Of a stretch of DNA of 64,000 bases, positions 17,963 through 26,816 are shown piece after piece. The stretch is from Planctomycetaceae bacterium. Its GTDB lineage: Bacteria; Planctomycetota; Planctomycetia; Planctomycetales; Planctomycetaceae. Location of the stretch: positions 1 through 64,000 of the forward strand of contig JANQRQ010000339.1 in NCBI GenBank assembly GCA_028284485.1, written 5' to 3'. The position numbers and the translations under genes were made by a program. Below the pieces are notes generated by a model. The model worked only from the letters and a program-made list of their open reading frames with translations. It ran no database searches and was not told the DNA's origin. The first letter of the stretch is position 1, and each line of letters begins with the position of its first letter.

Positions 17963-19261
17963 ATGGTTGATCGAATTGAGGCGTCCCCAACGCAAACTGG
18001 CAGCCAAACTTCGGGGTGCCTGACCGGTGAGCGGGTTTCTTTTACCGGAATTCTCGCGTCTATGACCCATCAGGCAGCGTCGGATTTGGTTGCAAAGTAT
18101 GGTGGTACGGCAACCCACAACGTGAGCCGGCAGACGACAATGCTGGTGATTGGCGAGGAGGGCTGGCCCCTCGAGGAGAATGGCCACCCTTCGCAGAAGC
18201 TGCTGCTCGTTACCGAATGGAACCAGCACGGGGCAGGCATCAAGATTGTTCCCGAATCCGATTGGCTTCGTATTCTCGACCTCGACGAACGCCGACAGGA
18301 AGTCCACCGGCTGCACACACCGGCGATGTTGAGTTCCGTGTTAGGTCTATCCGTTTCAATCATTCGTCGCTGGGAACGCATCGGGCTGATTAAACCGGTC
18401 CGCAAGATTTTTCGCTTGCCCTATTTTGATTTTCAGGAGGTGAGCAGTGCCCGCCGCTTGACCGAGCTGTTGAACGCAGGAATCGCGAGGGATGAAATCG
18501 AGCAAAGCCTGACGAAACTACAACAGCATCTGGGGGGAATTGAGAGACCGTTGGCACAATTGGAGATTCTGGCTCGAGATTCTCATGTCCTGTGTCGCGA
18601 CGATCGTGGGCTGATCGAACCTGCGTCTGGACAACGAGTGTTCGATTTTGTCGAAGAGCCGCAGCCGACACCGGTCGTCGGGGAATCTGCGTTGCCGTTC
18701 GCGGCTCCGGAAGATGACGACCTGCTGTCGGGACTACAGTGGTATCAACGTGGCTGCGACTTACTTGACGAGGATGACGCGTCGTCGGCAGTCGAGGCAT
18801 TCCGCATGAGCCTGATCAGTGGCCATCACGAACCCGATGTTTACTTTCACTTGGCGTTAGCGCTTTATCGGACTGGCAATCGCATGGGAGCACTCGAACG
18901 CTACCATTGTTGCGTCGAGGCAGACCACACTTATTTGGAAGCCTGGACACAGCTGGGCTGCCTCTACGACGAACTGGGAGAGTCTGATCAAGCTTTGGAC
19001 GCATTTGATGTGGCACTGCAAACGCATCCGGATTGCCCAGAGGCACACTTCCACAAAGCCGACCTGCTAGCTCGAATGGGAAACTCTCAAGAGGCGATTC
19101 CCCACTGGCAGAACTATTTGCGATTCGACGACCGCGGACCATGGGCTGAAATCGCGAGAGATCGCCTTGCCGAATCTGCCGGAGAAGCCTCAGTTGGACA
19201 TGATGGCGCTGTAGGTCCACACGGCGACGATCGACATGGCAATCACCGTGTAGATGAATAG
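17963..19261 (+). CDS. BRCT + MerR-type helix-turn-helix + TPR fusion protein
   Basis: 432 residues from ATG 17963; an upstream TTG at 17891 would add an unlikely leader. Residues of about 15-105 form a BRCT-like domain (CLTGERVSFTGILASMTH, KYGGTATHNVSRQTTMLV, ending ESDWLRIL), as in NAD-dependent ligase and replication factor C. Residues of about 117-185 form a MerR-type winged helix (HTPAMLSSVLGLSVSIIRR, WERIGLIKPVRKIFR). From about 260 several TPR units follow (GLQWYQRGCDLLDEDDASS; DVYFHLALALYRTGN; EAWTQLGCLYDELGESD; EAHFHKADLLARMGNS). Combining a DNA-damage-type BRCT with DNA-binding and TPR modules suggests a scaffold or regulator. The last 72 bases overlap an opposing gene. Confidence 0.82.
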   Translation: MVDRIEASPTQTGSQTSGCLTGERVSFTGILASMTHQAASDLVAKYGGTATHNVSRQTTMLVIGEEGWPLEENGHPSQKLLLVTEWNQHGAGIKIVPESDWLRILDLDERRQEVHRLHTPAMLSSVLGLSVSIIRRWERIGLIKPVRKIFRLPYFDFQEVSSARRLTELLNAGIARDEIEQSLTKLQQHLGGIERPLAQLEILARDSHVLCRDDRGLIEPASGQRVFDFVEEPQPTPVVGESALPFAAPEDDDLLSGLQWYQRGCDLLDEDDASSAVEAFRMSLISGHHEPDVYFHLALALYRTGNRMGALERYHCCVEADHTYLEAWTQLGCLYDELGESDQALDAFDVALQTHPDCPEAHFHKADLLARMGNSQEAIPHWQNYLRFDDRGPWAEIARDRLAESAGEASVGHDGAVGPHGDDRHGNHRVDE

Positions 19262-19435
19262 CAGCGACAACATCTTGCCGATCGCTCGGCCGGCCTCAAC
19301 GTCGTCCTCTTCGAATTGAGCGATCTCATCGTCTGCAAACAGAGTTTCCGCAGGCGGATCAGCAACCGCAGTTCCCGTCGATGGAGCACTGTTGTCCGCT
19401 GAGGAGGCTTCAGAATTCGCCGGTTCTTCCGACAT
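19190..19435 (-). CDS. Small single-pass membrane protein
   Basis: 81 residues from ATG 19435, with GGAAG 9 bases upstream; a GTG two codons earlier is an alternative. The N-terminal half is disordered, acidic and Ser/Ala/Pro-rich; one strong transmembrane helix follows (MLSLLFIYTVIAMSIVAVWT) close to the C-terminus. A membrane tail-anchor topology is inferred. The 3' end overlaps the tail of the BRCT-MerR-TPR gene by 72 bases in opposite orientation. Function not recognised; reality supported by the ribosome site and the clean membrane segment. Confidence 0.6.
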   Translation of the reverse strand: MSEEPANSEASSADNSAPSTGTAVADPPAETLFADDEIAQFEEDDVEAGRAIGKMLSLLFIYTVIAMSIVAVWTYSAIMSN

Positions 19436-19678
19436 TGCCACGTTCTTCCTTTATTCAAGCCGGTAAAAAGTCCAACCTCGCAAGCGACATCGAATCCGCA
19501 TTTTGCCGAATCCATCGCCCGTTGTCGACCCACAATTGAATCCGCGATACCCTGCCCTGCCGCAGGGCTCCCCTTCGTTTGGCATTTCGATGCGGCTCGT
19601 CAGGTGAGAATCAGCAAAACCGCTAATCCTCGAATGAGGGATGTTGGCGACGCGCGACCGAGGAACTGCCGGTTTCCA

Positions 19679-20440
19679 CTAAGGAATGAGTTCGATGAGA
19701 CGGTTGCTCGACGGATAGGGATGCCCCTTATGCTGGCGAAATGCCTCGCCGTATTTCGCATTGATTAAAGCGCCCCGTGCGGCACTCCATCTCTCGCAAC
19801 TATCAAGGTATTCATCAATCCCATGCTGCTTTAGCAGCCAATCACGCTGACTGGCATGGCATTTCAACATTTCGCGTTTTAACGAAAAAGTTGACGAAAT
19901 ATCGATCACAAACTCCGGCTCGACGGCATTGCCGTAGTAGTCAACGCCCTCGATCGGATCGACGTAGTACAAATGCGGGATCGTATCCAGCACGTTTGAC
20001 GGTCGCGAATTCCCAGTGCGATAGTTGGGAATCGATGCATTGAAACAGGCGTCACGCACCAGGCGGCTCGTCATTTCATGGTCCGACATGTAATCGACCG
20101 GAGGTGCGGTCAAAACCAAATCGGGCCGAACGCGGCGAATGAACTCCGTGACGCGGCGGCGGGACCGGTTGTCGTGACAAATGCTCAAATCGCGAAACTC
20201 CAGGCAAAAGCAATCTGCCCCCAACAATTCGGCAGCCTCGATGGCCTCTTGTCGCCGAACGGTCGAGATTTGCCGAGGCCCCATTACAGCGCTGCCGCAG
20301 TCTCCCGGAGTCATCGTGGCGACCGTGACGTGGATCCCCCGCTGACGCAAAAGCGCCAAGGTACCTGCGCATTGAAACTCGATATCATCTGGATGGGCAT
20401 GAATTGCCAAGACTCTGGACACCTCTGCGACTTCAGCCAT
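19679..20440 (-). CDS. PIG-L family (LmbE-like) deacetylase
   Basis: 253 residues from ATG 20440 preceded by AAAGGA 6 bases upstream; the longer frame overlaps the divergent promoter region and is rejected. Zinc/catalytic motif AIHAHPDDIEFQCAGTL, then YMSDHEMTSRLV with the third metal His. Members deacetylate GlcNAc-linked substrates; some act in bacillithiol (BshB) or mycothiol synthesis, others in sugar catabolism. The divergent neighbour, 93 bases away, is NagB fused to a second PIG-L domain, favouring an amino-sugar role. Exact substrate unknown. Confidence 0.88.
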   Translation of the reverse strand: MAEVAEVSRVLAIHAHPDDIEFQCAGTLALLRQRGIHVTVATMTPGDCGSAVMGPRQISTVRRQEAIEAAELLGADCFCLEFRDLSICHDNRSRRRVTEFIRRVRPDLVLTAPPVDYMSDHEMTSRLVRDACFNASIPNYRTGNSRPSNVLDTIPHLYYVDPIEGVDYYGNAVEPEFVIDISSTFSLKREMLKCHASQRDWLLKQHGIDEYLDSCERWSAARGALINAKYGEAFRQHKGHPYPSSNRLIELIP

Positions 20441-20533
20441 TGAATTCCTTTCCCACCCGTTGTTTGATATGGGAAGATAAACCAACTTCATACACGCCCC
20501 ACAGTGACGGATTATAAAGGGAAGCATTTGCTC

Positions 20534-22438
20534 ATGGCCACCGACATCGCCAATCGATCAGTCGCGTCGCGGTCCGCGAAATCTGCACACTACCTTCCGC
20601 ATACCAAAGTCCCGACTTTGATGTTCCGCACAGCCGCCGATGTCGACAAGCACGTGGCATTGGTCGTCGAAAGTTTGATCCGCGAAAACACGTCGGCGGG
20701 AGTGCCGACGGTCTTGGGGCTACCGACCGGATCAACGCCGATTGGTGTTTACCGAGAACTCATCCGGTTGCACCGCGAGGAGGCTCTTGACTTCTCAAAA
20801 GTCATCACTTTTAACCTCGACGAGTACTATCCAATCTCCCCGGATTCGATTCACAGTTACAACCGGTGGATGAGGGAAACCTTTTTCGACCATGTGAATA
20901 TTCCGGAAAAGAATATCCACATCCCGCAGGGAAATATCCCTGCAGACGAAGTCGACGCGTTTTGCGAAGAATACGAACGCGCGATCGCCAAAGCCGGCGG
21001 CATTGATATTCAATTGTTAGGCATTGGACGTAGCGGTCACATCGGCTTTAATGAACCGGGCAGTTCACGAAATAGTCTCACACGACTCGTCACTCTCGAC
21101 CCCGTAACTCGCCAAGACGCTGCCGGTGACTTCTTCGGCGAAGAAAACGTTCCCGCGACCGCGATTACGATGGGAGTGGGAAGCATTCTGCAGGCTCGCA
21201 AGATCATTCTTATCGCGTTGGGAGAGCACAAATCTCAAATCGTCCATGGTGCCGTCGAGGGTGAAGTTTCTGAAGAGATTACCGCGAGCTTTTTGCAAAC
21301 ACATCCCAACGTTGTTGTGGCCTTGGATGAAGCTGCAGCGAGCGATTTAACAGCAGTCCGTACGCCGTGGCTTGTCGGCCGAGTCGACTGGACGCCCGAG
21401 TTGGAAAAACGGGCCGTGATTTGGCTCTCGGAGGCTTGCGGAAAACCGCTGTTGAAGCTGGAGGCTCACGACTTTTTCGAACATCACTTGCACGATCTTG
21501 TCCGTCGTCAGGATCCTGCTCCGATTAATCAACAAGTTTTTGATGGTTTGCTGGACGGGATTTGTACCAAGCCGGGAGGCGACACGCCCTGCTCTGTTTT
21601 GGTCTTCAGCCCGCACCCGGACGACGACGTCATTTCGATGGGTGGCACGCTGGTCACATTGGCGGATCAACGCCACGATGTGCACATTGCATACATGACC
21701 AACGGAAACATTGCAGTATTCGATGACGACGCGCTGCGGCACATCGACTACGTTCGCGAATTCCACGAGATCTTCGGTTTAACATCCGCCGAAAGTCAAA
21801 AGCTTGATCACAGTTTGCGCGAAGCCATTGCGGCCAAGAAACCGGGTGATCCGGATACCGACGAAGTCTTGAACGTCAAAGCTCTGATCCGAAAAACCGA
21901 GGCCACTTTGGCAGCCCAGGTCGCCGGTGTTGCCGAGGAGAAGCTGCGGTTTTTGGACCTGCCATTTTACCGGACGGGCCAAGTCACAAAGCGGCCAGTC
22001 GGAGACGACGATGTCCTGATCATTGCAAATCTACTCCGGGAGTTATCGCCCCAGCAGATTTACGTTGCCGGCGACTTGTCGGATCCACACGGGACTCATC
22101 GAATGTGCGCGCAGGCCATTATCCGCGCGTTGGGGGTCGTCGAGCCTGAAAACATCAAGCCGGAAGTCTGGCTGTATCGCGGTGCCTGGCAGGAGTATGA
22201 ACCGCATGAAATCGAACGAGCGGTCCCCCTTAGCCCGGAATTAATGCTCCGCAAGAAACTGGCGATTTTTAAGCATGAATCCCAAAAGGACAAAGCCCTG
22301 TTCCCTGGTCACGATGAGCGAGAATTTTGGGTCCGAGCTGAAGAACGGACCAAGAGTACCGCCCGAATCTACAATGCTCTGGGACTTCCGGAGTATTACG
22401 CCTTAGAAGGATTTGTCCGCCTGGCCAATCAGCTATAA
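20534..22438 (+). CDS. nagB: Glucosamine-6-phosphate deaminase fused to PIG-L (LmbE-like) deacetylase domain
   Basis: 634 residues from ATG 20534 (a GTG at 20504 is possible). Residues of about 25-275 are NagB: VLGLPTGSTPIGVYREL, TFNLDEYYPI, GIGRSGHIGFNEPGSS. NagB converts GlcN-6-P to Fru-6-P and ammonia. Residues of about 355-600 are a PIG-L domain: LVFSPHPDDDVISMGGTL, and SDPHGTHRMCAQAI in place of the usual SDHxxT motif. Such NagB-LmbE fusions of about 640 residues are known from Bacteroidota and planctomycetes, suggesting deacetylation of GlcNAc-type substrates and deamination in one chain. No nagA or nagK is nearby. Confidence 0.92.
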   Translation: MATDIANRSVASRSAKSAHYLPHTKVPTLMFRTAADVDKHVALVVESLIRENTSAGVPTVLGLPTGSTPIGVYRELIRLHREEALDFSKVITFNLDEYYPISPDSIHSYNRWMRETFFDHVNIPEKNIHIPQGNIPADEVDAFCEEYERAIAKAGGIDIQLLGIGRSGHIGFNEPGSSRNSLTRLVTLDPVTRQDAAGDFFGEENVPATAITMGVGSILQARKIILIALGEHKSQIVHGAVEGEVSEEITASFLQTHPNVVVALDEAAASDLTAVRTPWLVGRVDWTPELEKRAVIWLSEACGKPLLKLEAHDFFEHHLHDLVRRQDPAPINQQVFDGLLDGICTKPGGDTPCSVLVFSPHPDDDVISMGGTLVTLADQRHDVHIAYMTNGNIAVFDDDALRHIDYVREFHEIFGLTSAESQKLDHSLREAIAAKKPGDPDTDEVLNVKALIRKTEATLAAQVAGVAEEKLRFLDLPFYRTGQVTKRPVGDDDVLIIANLLRELSPQQIYVAGDLSDPHGTHRMCAQAIIRALGVVEPENIKPEVWLYRGAWQEYEPHEIERAVPLSPELMLRKKLAIFKHESQKDKALFPGHDEREFWVRAEERTKSTARIYNALGLPEYYALEGFVRLANQL

Positions 22439-22834
22439 GCTCTTACTCCTGCAGGCGTTACTGTTGGCGATTGCGCTCCGCCATTTGCGCACAATCCGGA
22501 TTTCGGGCTGGGACATTGATCGTTTTCTCCGATTCCTCCCACTTGCCCCCAGCGTTCACGGCGATACGAGCATGAGCGGGCAATTGGGGCTTTGGGCTCG
22601 ATTGGCCACAGAATCGGGTGACCGCATTCGTCACCAGAGGGCAAGCTTCGTCTTGCCATACAAGCCCTGTTTCTCGTACAACTTGCGCCGTTTCAGGGAT
22701 GATCGGGCGGCATGAGCTGCGTTTCCTAGCGCACCGAGCGATCGTTCGTTTCGATTGGAAATCATTGATAACCGGCTCAACGAATTCGCGAGTCTCTTGC
22801 GTGGTTCGAAGCGAATTCCAGGGATGGAGACACG
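22439..22834. other. Intergenic stretch, nothing recognised
   Basis: 396 bases between nagB and the redoxin-like lipoprotein gene on the same strand. Short open frames exist on both strands but none has a ribosome site plus a recognisable motif. No strong hairpin with a T-run was seen. Confidence 0.4.
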
Positions 22835-24073
22835 ATGAGCGATCTTAAGCGACAAGTGGCGTTATTCAGCTTGCTGGGACTCGGAGTCATTGGGTGCAAT
22901 AGCTCCACAGACTCCGCACATCAGGAAGAGAAAGTCGCCAGCATTTCTAAATCAATTGCTGATCTTCCCGTTGATCAAACCGAATCCGGCACTGAGCCAG
23001 TTGATTCATCCGCCGATGAAGAGCCGATTGAATTGACGCCGCCGAAACCCGGTACGCCCGAGTGGTTCTTGCAAGAGATTACCACTCTGCGGATGAGCCC
23101 GATTCCCGAAACAGACGACTTGGAAGAACTGCGACAAACGCGACGAGAGCGTAACGAAAAAATCATCGATATGGCGACGAAAACCATCGGCTTGACACAC
23201 AGCAACCCCAATCAAGAGCCGCAGTTTACGTTGGCGGTCCACCATCTGGTGGATACGCGTCGGCAGCTTGCACTGCAAGGCGACCGGGAAAGCATTGATG
23301 CGCTCTACGAGTACTCCGAGACACTATACAAGCGCGATCCAAAGTCGCGTGCAGCGTCGGAAGCCGCCTACGTTCTGACGCAATTCGCTCATGACAATGC
23401 GAAGCGTTTTGCCGCCCAGGAACCCCGCTGGCTGGAGGAATTCGCACGCCAAGCGCGAAAGTTCGCTGCTAATTTCTCCGCCGAAGATGGTTCTCGCGCT
23501 GTCTCGATGCTCTTTGCTGCAGCCCGAAGCTGTGATCTTTATGGTCTGAACGATACGGCAATTGATTGTTATTCCCAGTTGTTTCGGCAATTCCCCGATA
23601 CTCCACACGGGATGCAAGCACAGGCATCGCTAAGGCGTTTGCAATTGCTCGGCCAGCCGCTTCAATTAGCAGGTCCGACCATGGACGGTGGTTTCGCAGC
23701 CATTGACGACTACCGTGGAAAGGTTGTTTTAGTCGTGTTTTGGTCCACACAGGCAGCCTCGTTTGTTAGCGAAGCCGACCGGCTCATAGCCACTGCCAAA
23801 TCATTCTCGGAACAGGATTTCGCGATCTTGGCCGTCAACCTCGACGACAACGAGGCAGCTGTTGACGCGTTTTTGGAGCAGCATCCGCTGGATTGCCCTC
23901 AGATTTTCCACCCGGAACCAGAGCGTCGTGGGTGGGAAAATCCCGTCGCATCGTACTACGGCGTGCGGTCGGTGCCGGTCTATTGGCTCGTCGACCGTGA
24001 CGGGACTGTCACCGAAACCCGGCTGGACGTGGATGACTTTGAAAGTCGCGTTCGGCAGTTGCTAAATCGCTGA
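22835..24073 (+). CDS. Lipoprotein with helical region and CXXC-less redoxin-like domain
   Basis: 412 residues. Signal peptide with lipobox VIGC (Cys 21 in LGVIGCNSS), so membrane-anchored outside the cytoplasm. An acidic linker and a helical, TPR-like region (residues of about 65-270) precede a TlpA-like domain (about 275-412): YRGKVVLVVFWSTQAASFVSEAD, DFAILAVNLDD, SVPVYWLVDRDGTV with the cis-proline loop. Where active members have WCxxC it reads WSTQAA, so no disulfide chemistry is expected. A perfect hairpin terminator follows the stop. It shares domain type and missing cysteines with the gene at 2032-3408. Confidence 0.8.
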   Translation: MSDLKRQVALFSLLGLGVIGCNSSTDSAHQEEKVASISKSIADLPVDQTESGTEPVDSSADEEPIELTPPKPGTPEWFLQEITTLRMSPIPETDDLEELRQTRRERNEKIIDMATKTIGLTHSNPNQEPQFTLAVHHLVDTRRQLALQGDRESIDALYEYSETLYKRDPKSRAASEAAYVLTQFAHDNAKRFAAQEPRWLEEFARQARKFAANFSAEDGSRAVSMLFAAARSCDLYGLNDTAIDCYSQLFRQFPDTPHGMQAQASLRRLQLLGQPLQLAGPTMDGGFAAIDDYRGKVVLVVFWSTQAASFVSEADRLIATAKSFSEQDFAILAVNLDDNEAAVDAFLEQHPLDCPQIFHPEPERRGWENPVASYYGVRSVPVYWLVDRDGTVTETRLDVDDFESRVRQLLNR

Positions 24074-24119
24074 CTTGCCGAAAAGCGGGCAATCACAACA
24101 TATTCATATGAACAGATTG

Positions 24120-24144
24120 AGTGGCCCTTGCGGCCACTTTTTTT
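24120..24144 (+). terminator. Rho-independent terminator
   Basis: AGTGGCC (24120-24126), loop CTTGC, GGCCACT (24132-24138), then seven T residues. Perfect 7-bp GC-rich stem, about 45 bases after the lipoprotein stop, separating it from lexA. Confidence 0.9.
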
Positions 24145-24205
24145 GTATATTGCCCCGAATCCAGGCCGCAAACTCTACCTAACCGTCATATAATCATCCG
24201 TTTAT

Positions 24206-24228
24206 GTGAACATTTGACAAGAGTACAC
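24206..24228 (+). promoter_or_regulatory. Candidate LexA operator (imperfect dyad)
   Basis: GTGAAC and GTACAC, 11 bases apart, form a 5-of-6 inverted repeat 73 bases before the lexA start. A second GTAC-like half is not seen elsewhere in the gap. LexA boxes differ between phyla, so only its position supports it. Confidence 0.25.
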
Positions 24229-24300
24229 TTGACTTATGGACGTGCGTATATTAGATTTGGGACAGGAGTGGCAACTGCCTTGAATCGAAAGGATGTACCG

Positions 24301-24909
24301 ATGGCCGAATCGAAACGCCCGAATCTGACGCCTCGACAACGTGAGATTTACGAGTTTTTGAAGGACAAAATCATCAATCGCGGATACGGCCCCACGGTAC
24401 GCGAGATCGGTTCCCATTTCGGCATTCGATCGCCCAACGGCGTTATGTGCCACCTCAAGGCGTTAGAAAAAAAGGGGCTGATTACCCGCGAATCGCACAT
24501 GTCGCGAGCAATTCAGCTATCCGAACGTCCAAGTCGCTCGATGTCGCTTCCACTCGCTGGCCAAATTGCAGCCGGCAGCCCTGTCCTTGCTGAGGAACAG
24601 GATGAGCAGGTCGATTTCAGCCAGCTGTTCGAATCTTCCGACCAGTTCTGTCTTCGGGTCAAAGGCGACTCGATGATCGAAGACCATATCGCGAACGGCG
24701 ATTTGGTCGTCGTCCGGAAACAGAATACCTGTCGGGACGGCGATATCGTTGTCGCCCTGGTCGATGGGCACGAAGCGACCCTGAAGCGATTCTACCGTGA
24801 ACCGAATCGCATTCGGTTGGAGCCCGCCAACTCGACCATGCAACCAATATACTCCGATCAGGTCGAAGTACTCGGCGTCGTAGGATGCGTCATCCGCCAA
24901 TACGCGTAA
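24301..24909 (+). CDS. lexA: LexA repressor
   Basis: 202 residues from ATG 24301 with AAAGGA 9 bases upstream. N-terminal winged helix (TPRQREIYEFLKDKI; GPTVREIGSHFGIRSPNGV), then the autocleavage site Ala-Gly in LPLAGQIAAGSP, catalytic Ser in KGDSMIEDHI and catalytic Lys in HEATLKRFYRE. It represses SOS genes until RecA-stimulated self-cleavage. No E. coli-type CTGT-N8-ACAG box is seen upstream. An imperfect dyad GTGAAC-N11-GTACAC (24206-24228) may be an autoregulatory operator, but this is weak. Converges on the sigma-54 activator gene. Confidence 0.97.
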   Translation: MAESKRPNLTPRQREIYEFLKDKIINRGYGPTVREIGSHFGIRSPNGVMCHLKALEKKGLITRESHMSRAIQLSERPSRSMSLPLAGQIAAGSPVLAEEQDEQVDFSQLFESSDQFCLRVKGDSMIEDHIANGDLVVVRKQNTCRDGDIVVALVDGHEATLKRFYREPNRIRLEPANSTMQPIYSDQVEVLGVVGCVIRQYA

Positions 24910-25057
24910 TGCATTGGCTGTAGTCGGCACGACAAGATGCATGCCGCGATTTCAGAAGATAGGCGATTTGTTCCGGTAGGGTCTGACCACTGGAATTGAC
25001 GTGTCGCCCAATGAATCTGCTGCAGCTGGGACCAACCGTCGCACAGCAACCGTTCGA

Positions 25058-26452
25058 TCATCCCGCGATCGACTGTGCTTGGTACTGGTTGAGCTTGTTG
25101 TACAGAGTTTTGAGTGCGATCCCCAGCTCGGCGGCCGTTTTCGGCTTATCGCCGTCATTCTTCTCCAACACGCGCTGAATCACTTCCATTTCAATTTGGC
25201 GTAGCGTTTTCGATTCGCCGCTCGAATGGTCCGCGGTGGCAGTGCTGGTCGTTAGCGTCTGGTTTCTTCGAAGAATGCTAGATGGCAAATGATCGATTTC
25301 GATCGTTTCTCCGTCCGATAGAATGGCGGCGTGCTCGAGGGCATTGGCCAACTCGCGAACATTGCCGGACCAGTTGTACTCAAGCAGCGCCACTTCCGCC
25401 TCTTCAGAGATAACGTCCTTTGGCATCGACGCCTTCTTGTAGTACCGAGCGATCAAGAACCGGGCCAACGCGGGAATATCGCCTTTCCGTTCGCGTAAGG
25501 CAGGTAAATGAATTTCGAATGTATTCACTCGGAAAAATAGATCTTCCCGGAATGTTCCCTCTTGTACCATTTCCTGCAGACTGCGGTTCGTCGCACAAAC
25601 AATTCGCACGTCGACGTGAAACGAGTCATTTTCTCCGACCCGTCGCACTTCTCCTGATTCAAGAAATCGAAGAAGTTTAACCTGCATTCCCTTGTCGAGT
25701 TCGCCAAGTTCGTCAAGAAACAGTGTTCCGCCATTGGCGACTTCCAGAAGCCCCTTGCGCGATATGTCCGCGCCGGTAAATGCTCCCTTGCGGTGTCCAA
25801 AGAATTCGCTTTCGACCAGGTTTTCAGGGAGTGCTCCGCAGTTGACCGCGACGAAGGGCATCGCGTTACGCTGGCTTAGCTCATGAATTCGCCGAGCAAC
25901 AAGTTCTTTTCCGGTGCCGGTCTCTCCGAGAATCAAAACGCTGGAATCTGTCGGTGCGATCTTCGCAACGAGACTCTTCACCCTTTGCATCCCGTCCGTT
26001 TCACCGATGAGATCGGACGACCCCTCCACAGCCTTGAGTCGACTTTCGAGCGCAATCGTCTTGTTCGTGAGGGTTCTCTTGTCGGCGATGCGTTGTAGAA
26101 CAGCTGATATGTCGAACAGCTTGTATGGCTTCTGTAGAAAATCGTAAGCACCTTGACGAACTGCCTTAATGGCGTCTTCCATGTTTCCGTGCCCGGTGTG
26201 AATGATCACCTCGGTCTCGGGAACATTCGATTTGATGTGGTCGATGACGTCCCAGCCAGTCAAACCGGGCATTCTGAGATCAACGACGGCAACATCGTAG
26301 CTGTTGGAATCCAATGCTTTGAGAGCGGATTCCCCGTCTTCACAAACGGTGACGTCGTGTCCCATGCGGGGCAATTCAATTCGCATGACTTCGCGAATTG
26401 GGGCTTCGTCGTCAACAAACAAGATACGGAGATTGCTGGCCGAGGAACCCAA
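25058..26452 (-). CDS. Sigma-54-dependent response regulator (NtrC family)
   Basis: 464 residues. Receiver domain with phosphoacceptor Asp in VAVVDLRMPG and conserved Lys in FLQKPYK; AAA+ domain with Walker A GETGTGKE, the sigma-54 contact loop GAFTGA, Walker B GGTLFLDELGEL and RREDLFFR-type sensor (FREDLFFRVNTFEIHLP, NWSGNVREL); Fis-type helix-turn-helix at the end (KTAAELGIALKTLYNKL). It activates sigma-54 promoters on phosphorylation. A histidine kinase gene lies 2 kb away and a sigma-54 promoter motif at 30077, so partnership is inferred. Its divergent upstream region holds a 12-bp palindrome. Confidence 0.96.
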   Translation of the reverse strand: MGSSASNLRILFVDDEAPIREVMRIELPRMGHDVTVCEDGESALKALDSNSYDVAVVDLRMPGLTGWDVIDHIKSNVPETEVIIHTGHGNMEDAIKAVRQGAYDFLQKPYKLFDISAVLQRIADKRTLTNKTIALESRLKAVEGSSDLIGETDGMQRVKSLVAKIAPTDSSVLILGETGTGKELVARRIHELSQRNAMPFVAVNCGALPENLVESEFFGHRKGAFTGADISRKGLLEVANGGTLFLDELGELDKGMQVKLLRFLESGEVRRVGENDSFHVDVRIVCATNRSLQEMVQEGTFREDLFFRVNTFEIHLPALRERKGDIPALARFLIARYYKKASMPKDVISEEAEVALLEYNWSGNVRELANALEHAAILSDGETIEIDHLPSSILRRNQTLTTSTATADHSSGESKTLRQIEMEVIQRVLEKNDGDKPKTAAELGIALKTLYNKLNQYQAQSIAG

Positions 26453-26816
26453 GTCCCGCCTCCTTACAGGAACATCCAGGCATCATGCCCAGGTAACCGC
26501 TGATTTTCGAAAATTGGAGTGCGGGTGATATCAGAATTCGTAAACTAAGGCAATCGGACTCGTAATCGGTAAAAAACAACGTCGTAGCAAGATTTTAGAG
26601 CCTCGATTGGCCGGCAGTCTGTCAAAAACCAACGAGAAAAGGTGACGATCTACGACAATTGTCGATGATGCTATCGATTCGACCGTGCAGCATGTGTAAA
26701 CTGTCAGACAGGTTGTCCGGCAATTTTTTCAATGCAGAGGCGTCCCCCAGCGTCCTCGGCGTAATCGCTTTGGTGAGAGTGGCGCGATCACCAAATAGCG
26801 CTCGAATGGAGCGGCA
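26453..26816. other. Divergent intergenic region between sigma-54 activator and PP2C genes
   Basis: 364 bases with no recognised gene. It contains the perfect palindrome CGACAATTGTCG (26653-26664), listed separately, and a short CTGTC-N-GACAG repeat near 26700. No sigma-54 type -24/-12 motif was found here. Confidence 0.4.
26653..26664. repeat. 12-bp palindrome CGACAATTGTCG, copy 1
   Basis: Perfect palindrome in the divergent spacer of the sigma-54 activator and PP2C genes. An identical 12-mer occurs at 36583-36594, also in a noncoding stretch. Two identical 12-mers of this kind are unlikely by chance in 64 kb and would suit a dimeric regulator's site. Confidence 0.45.
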
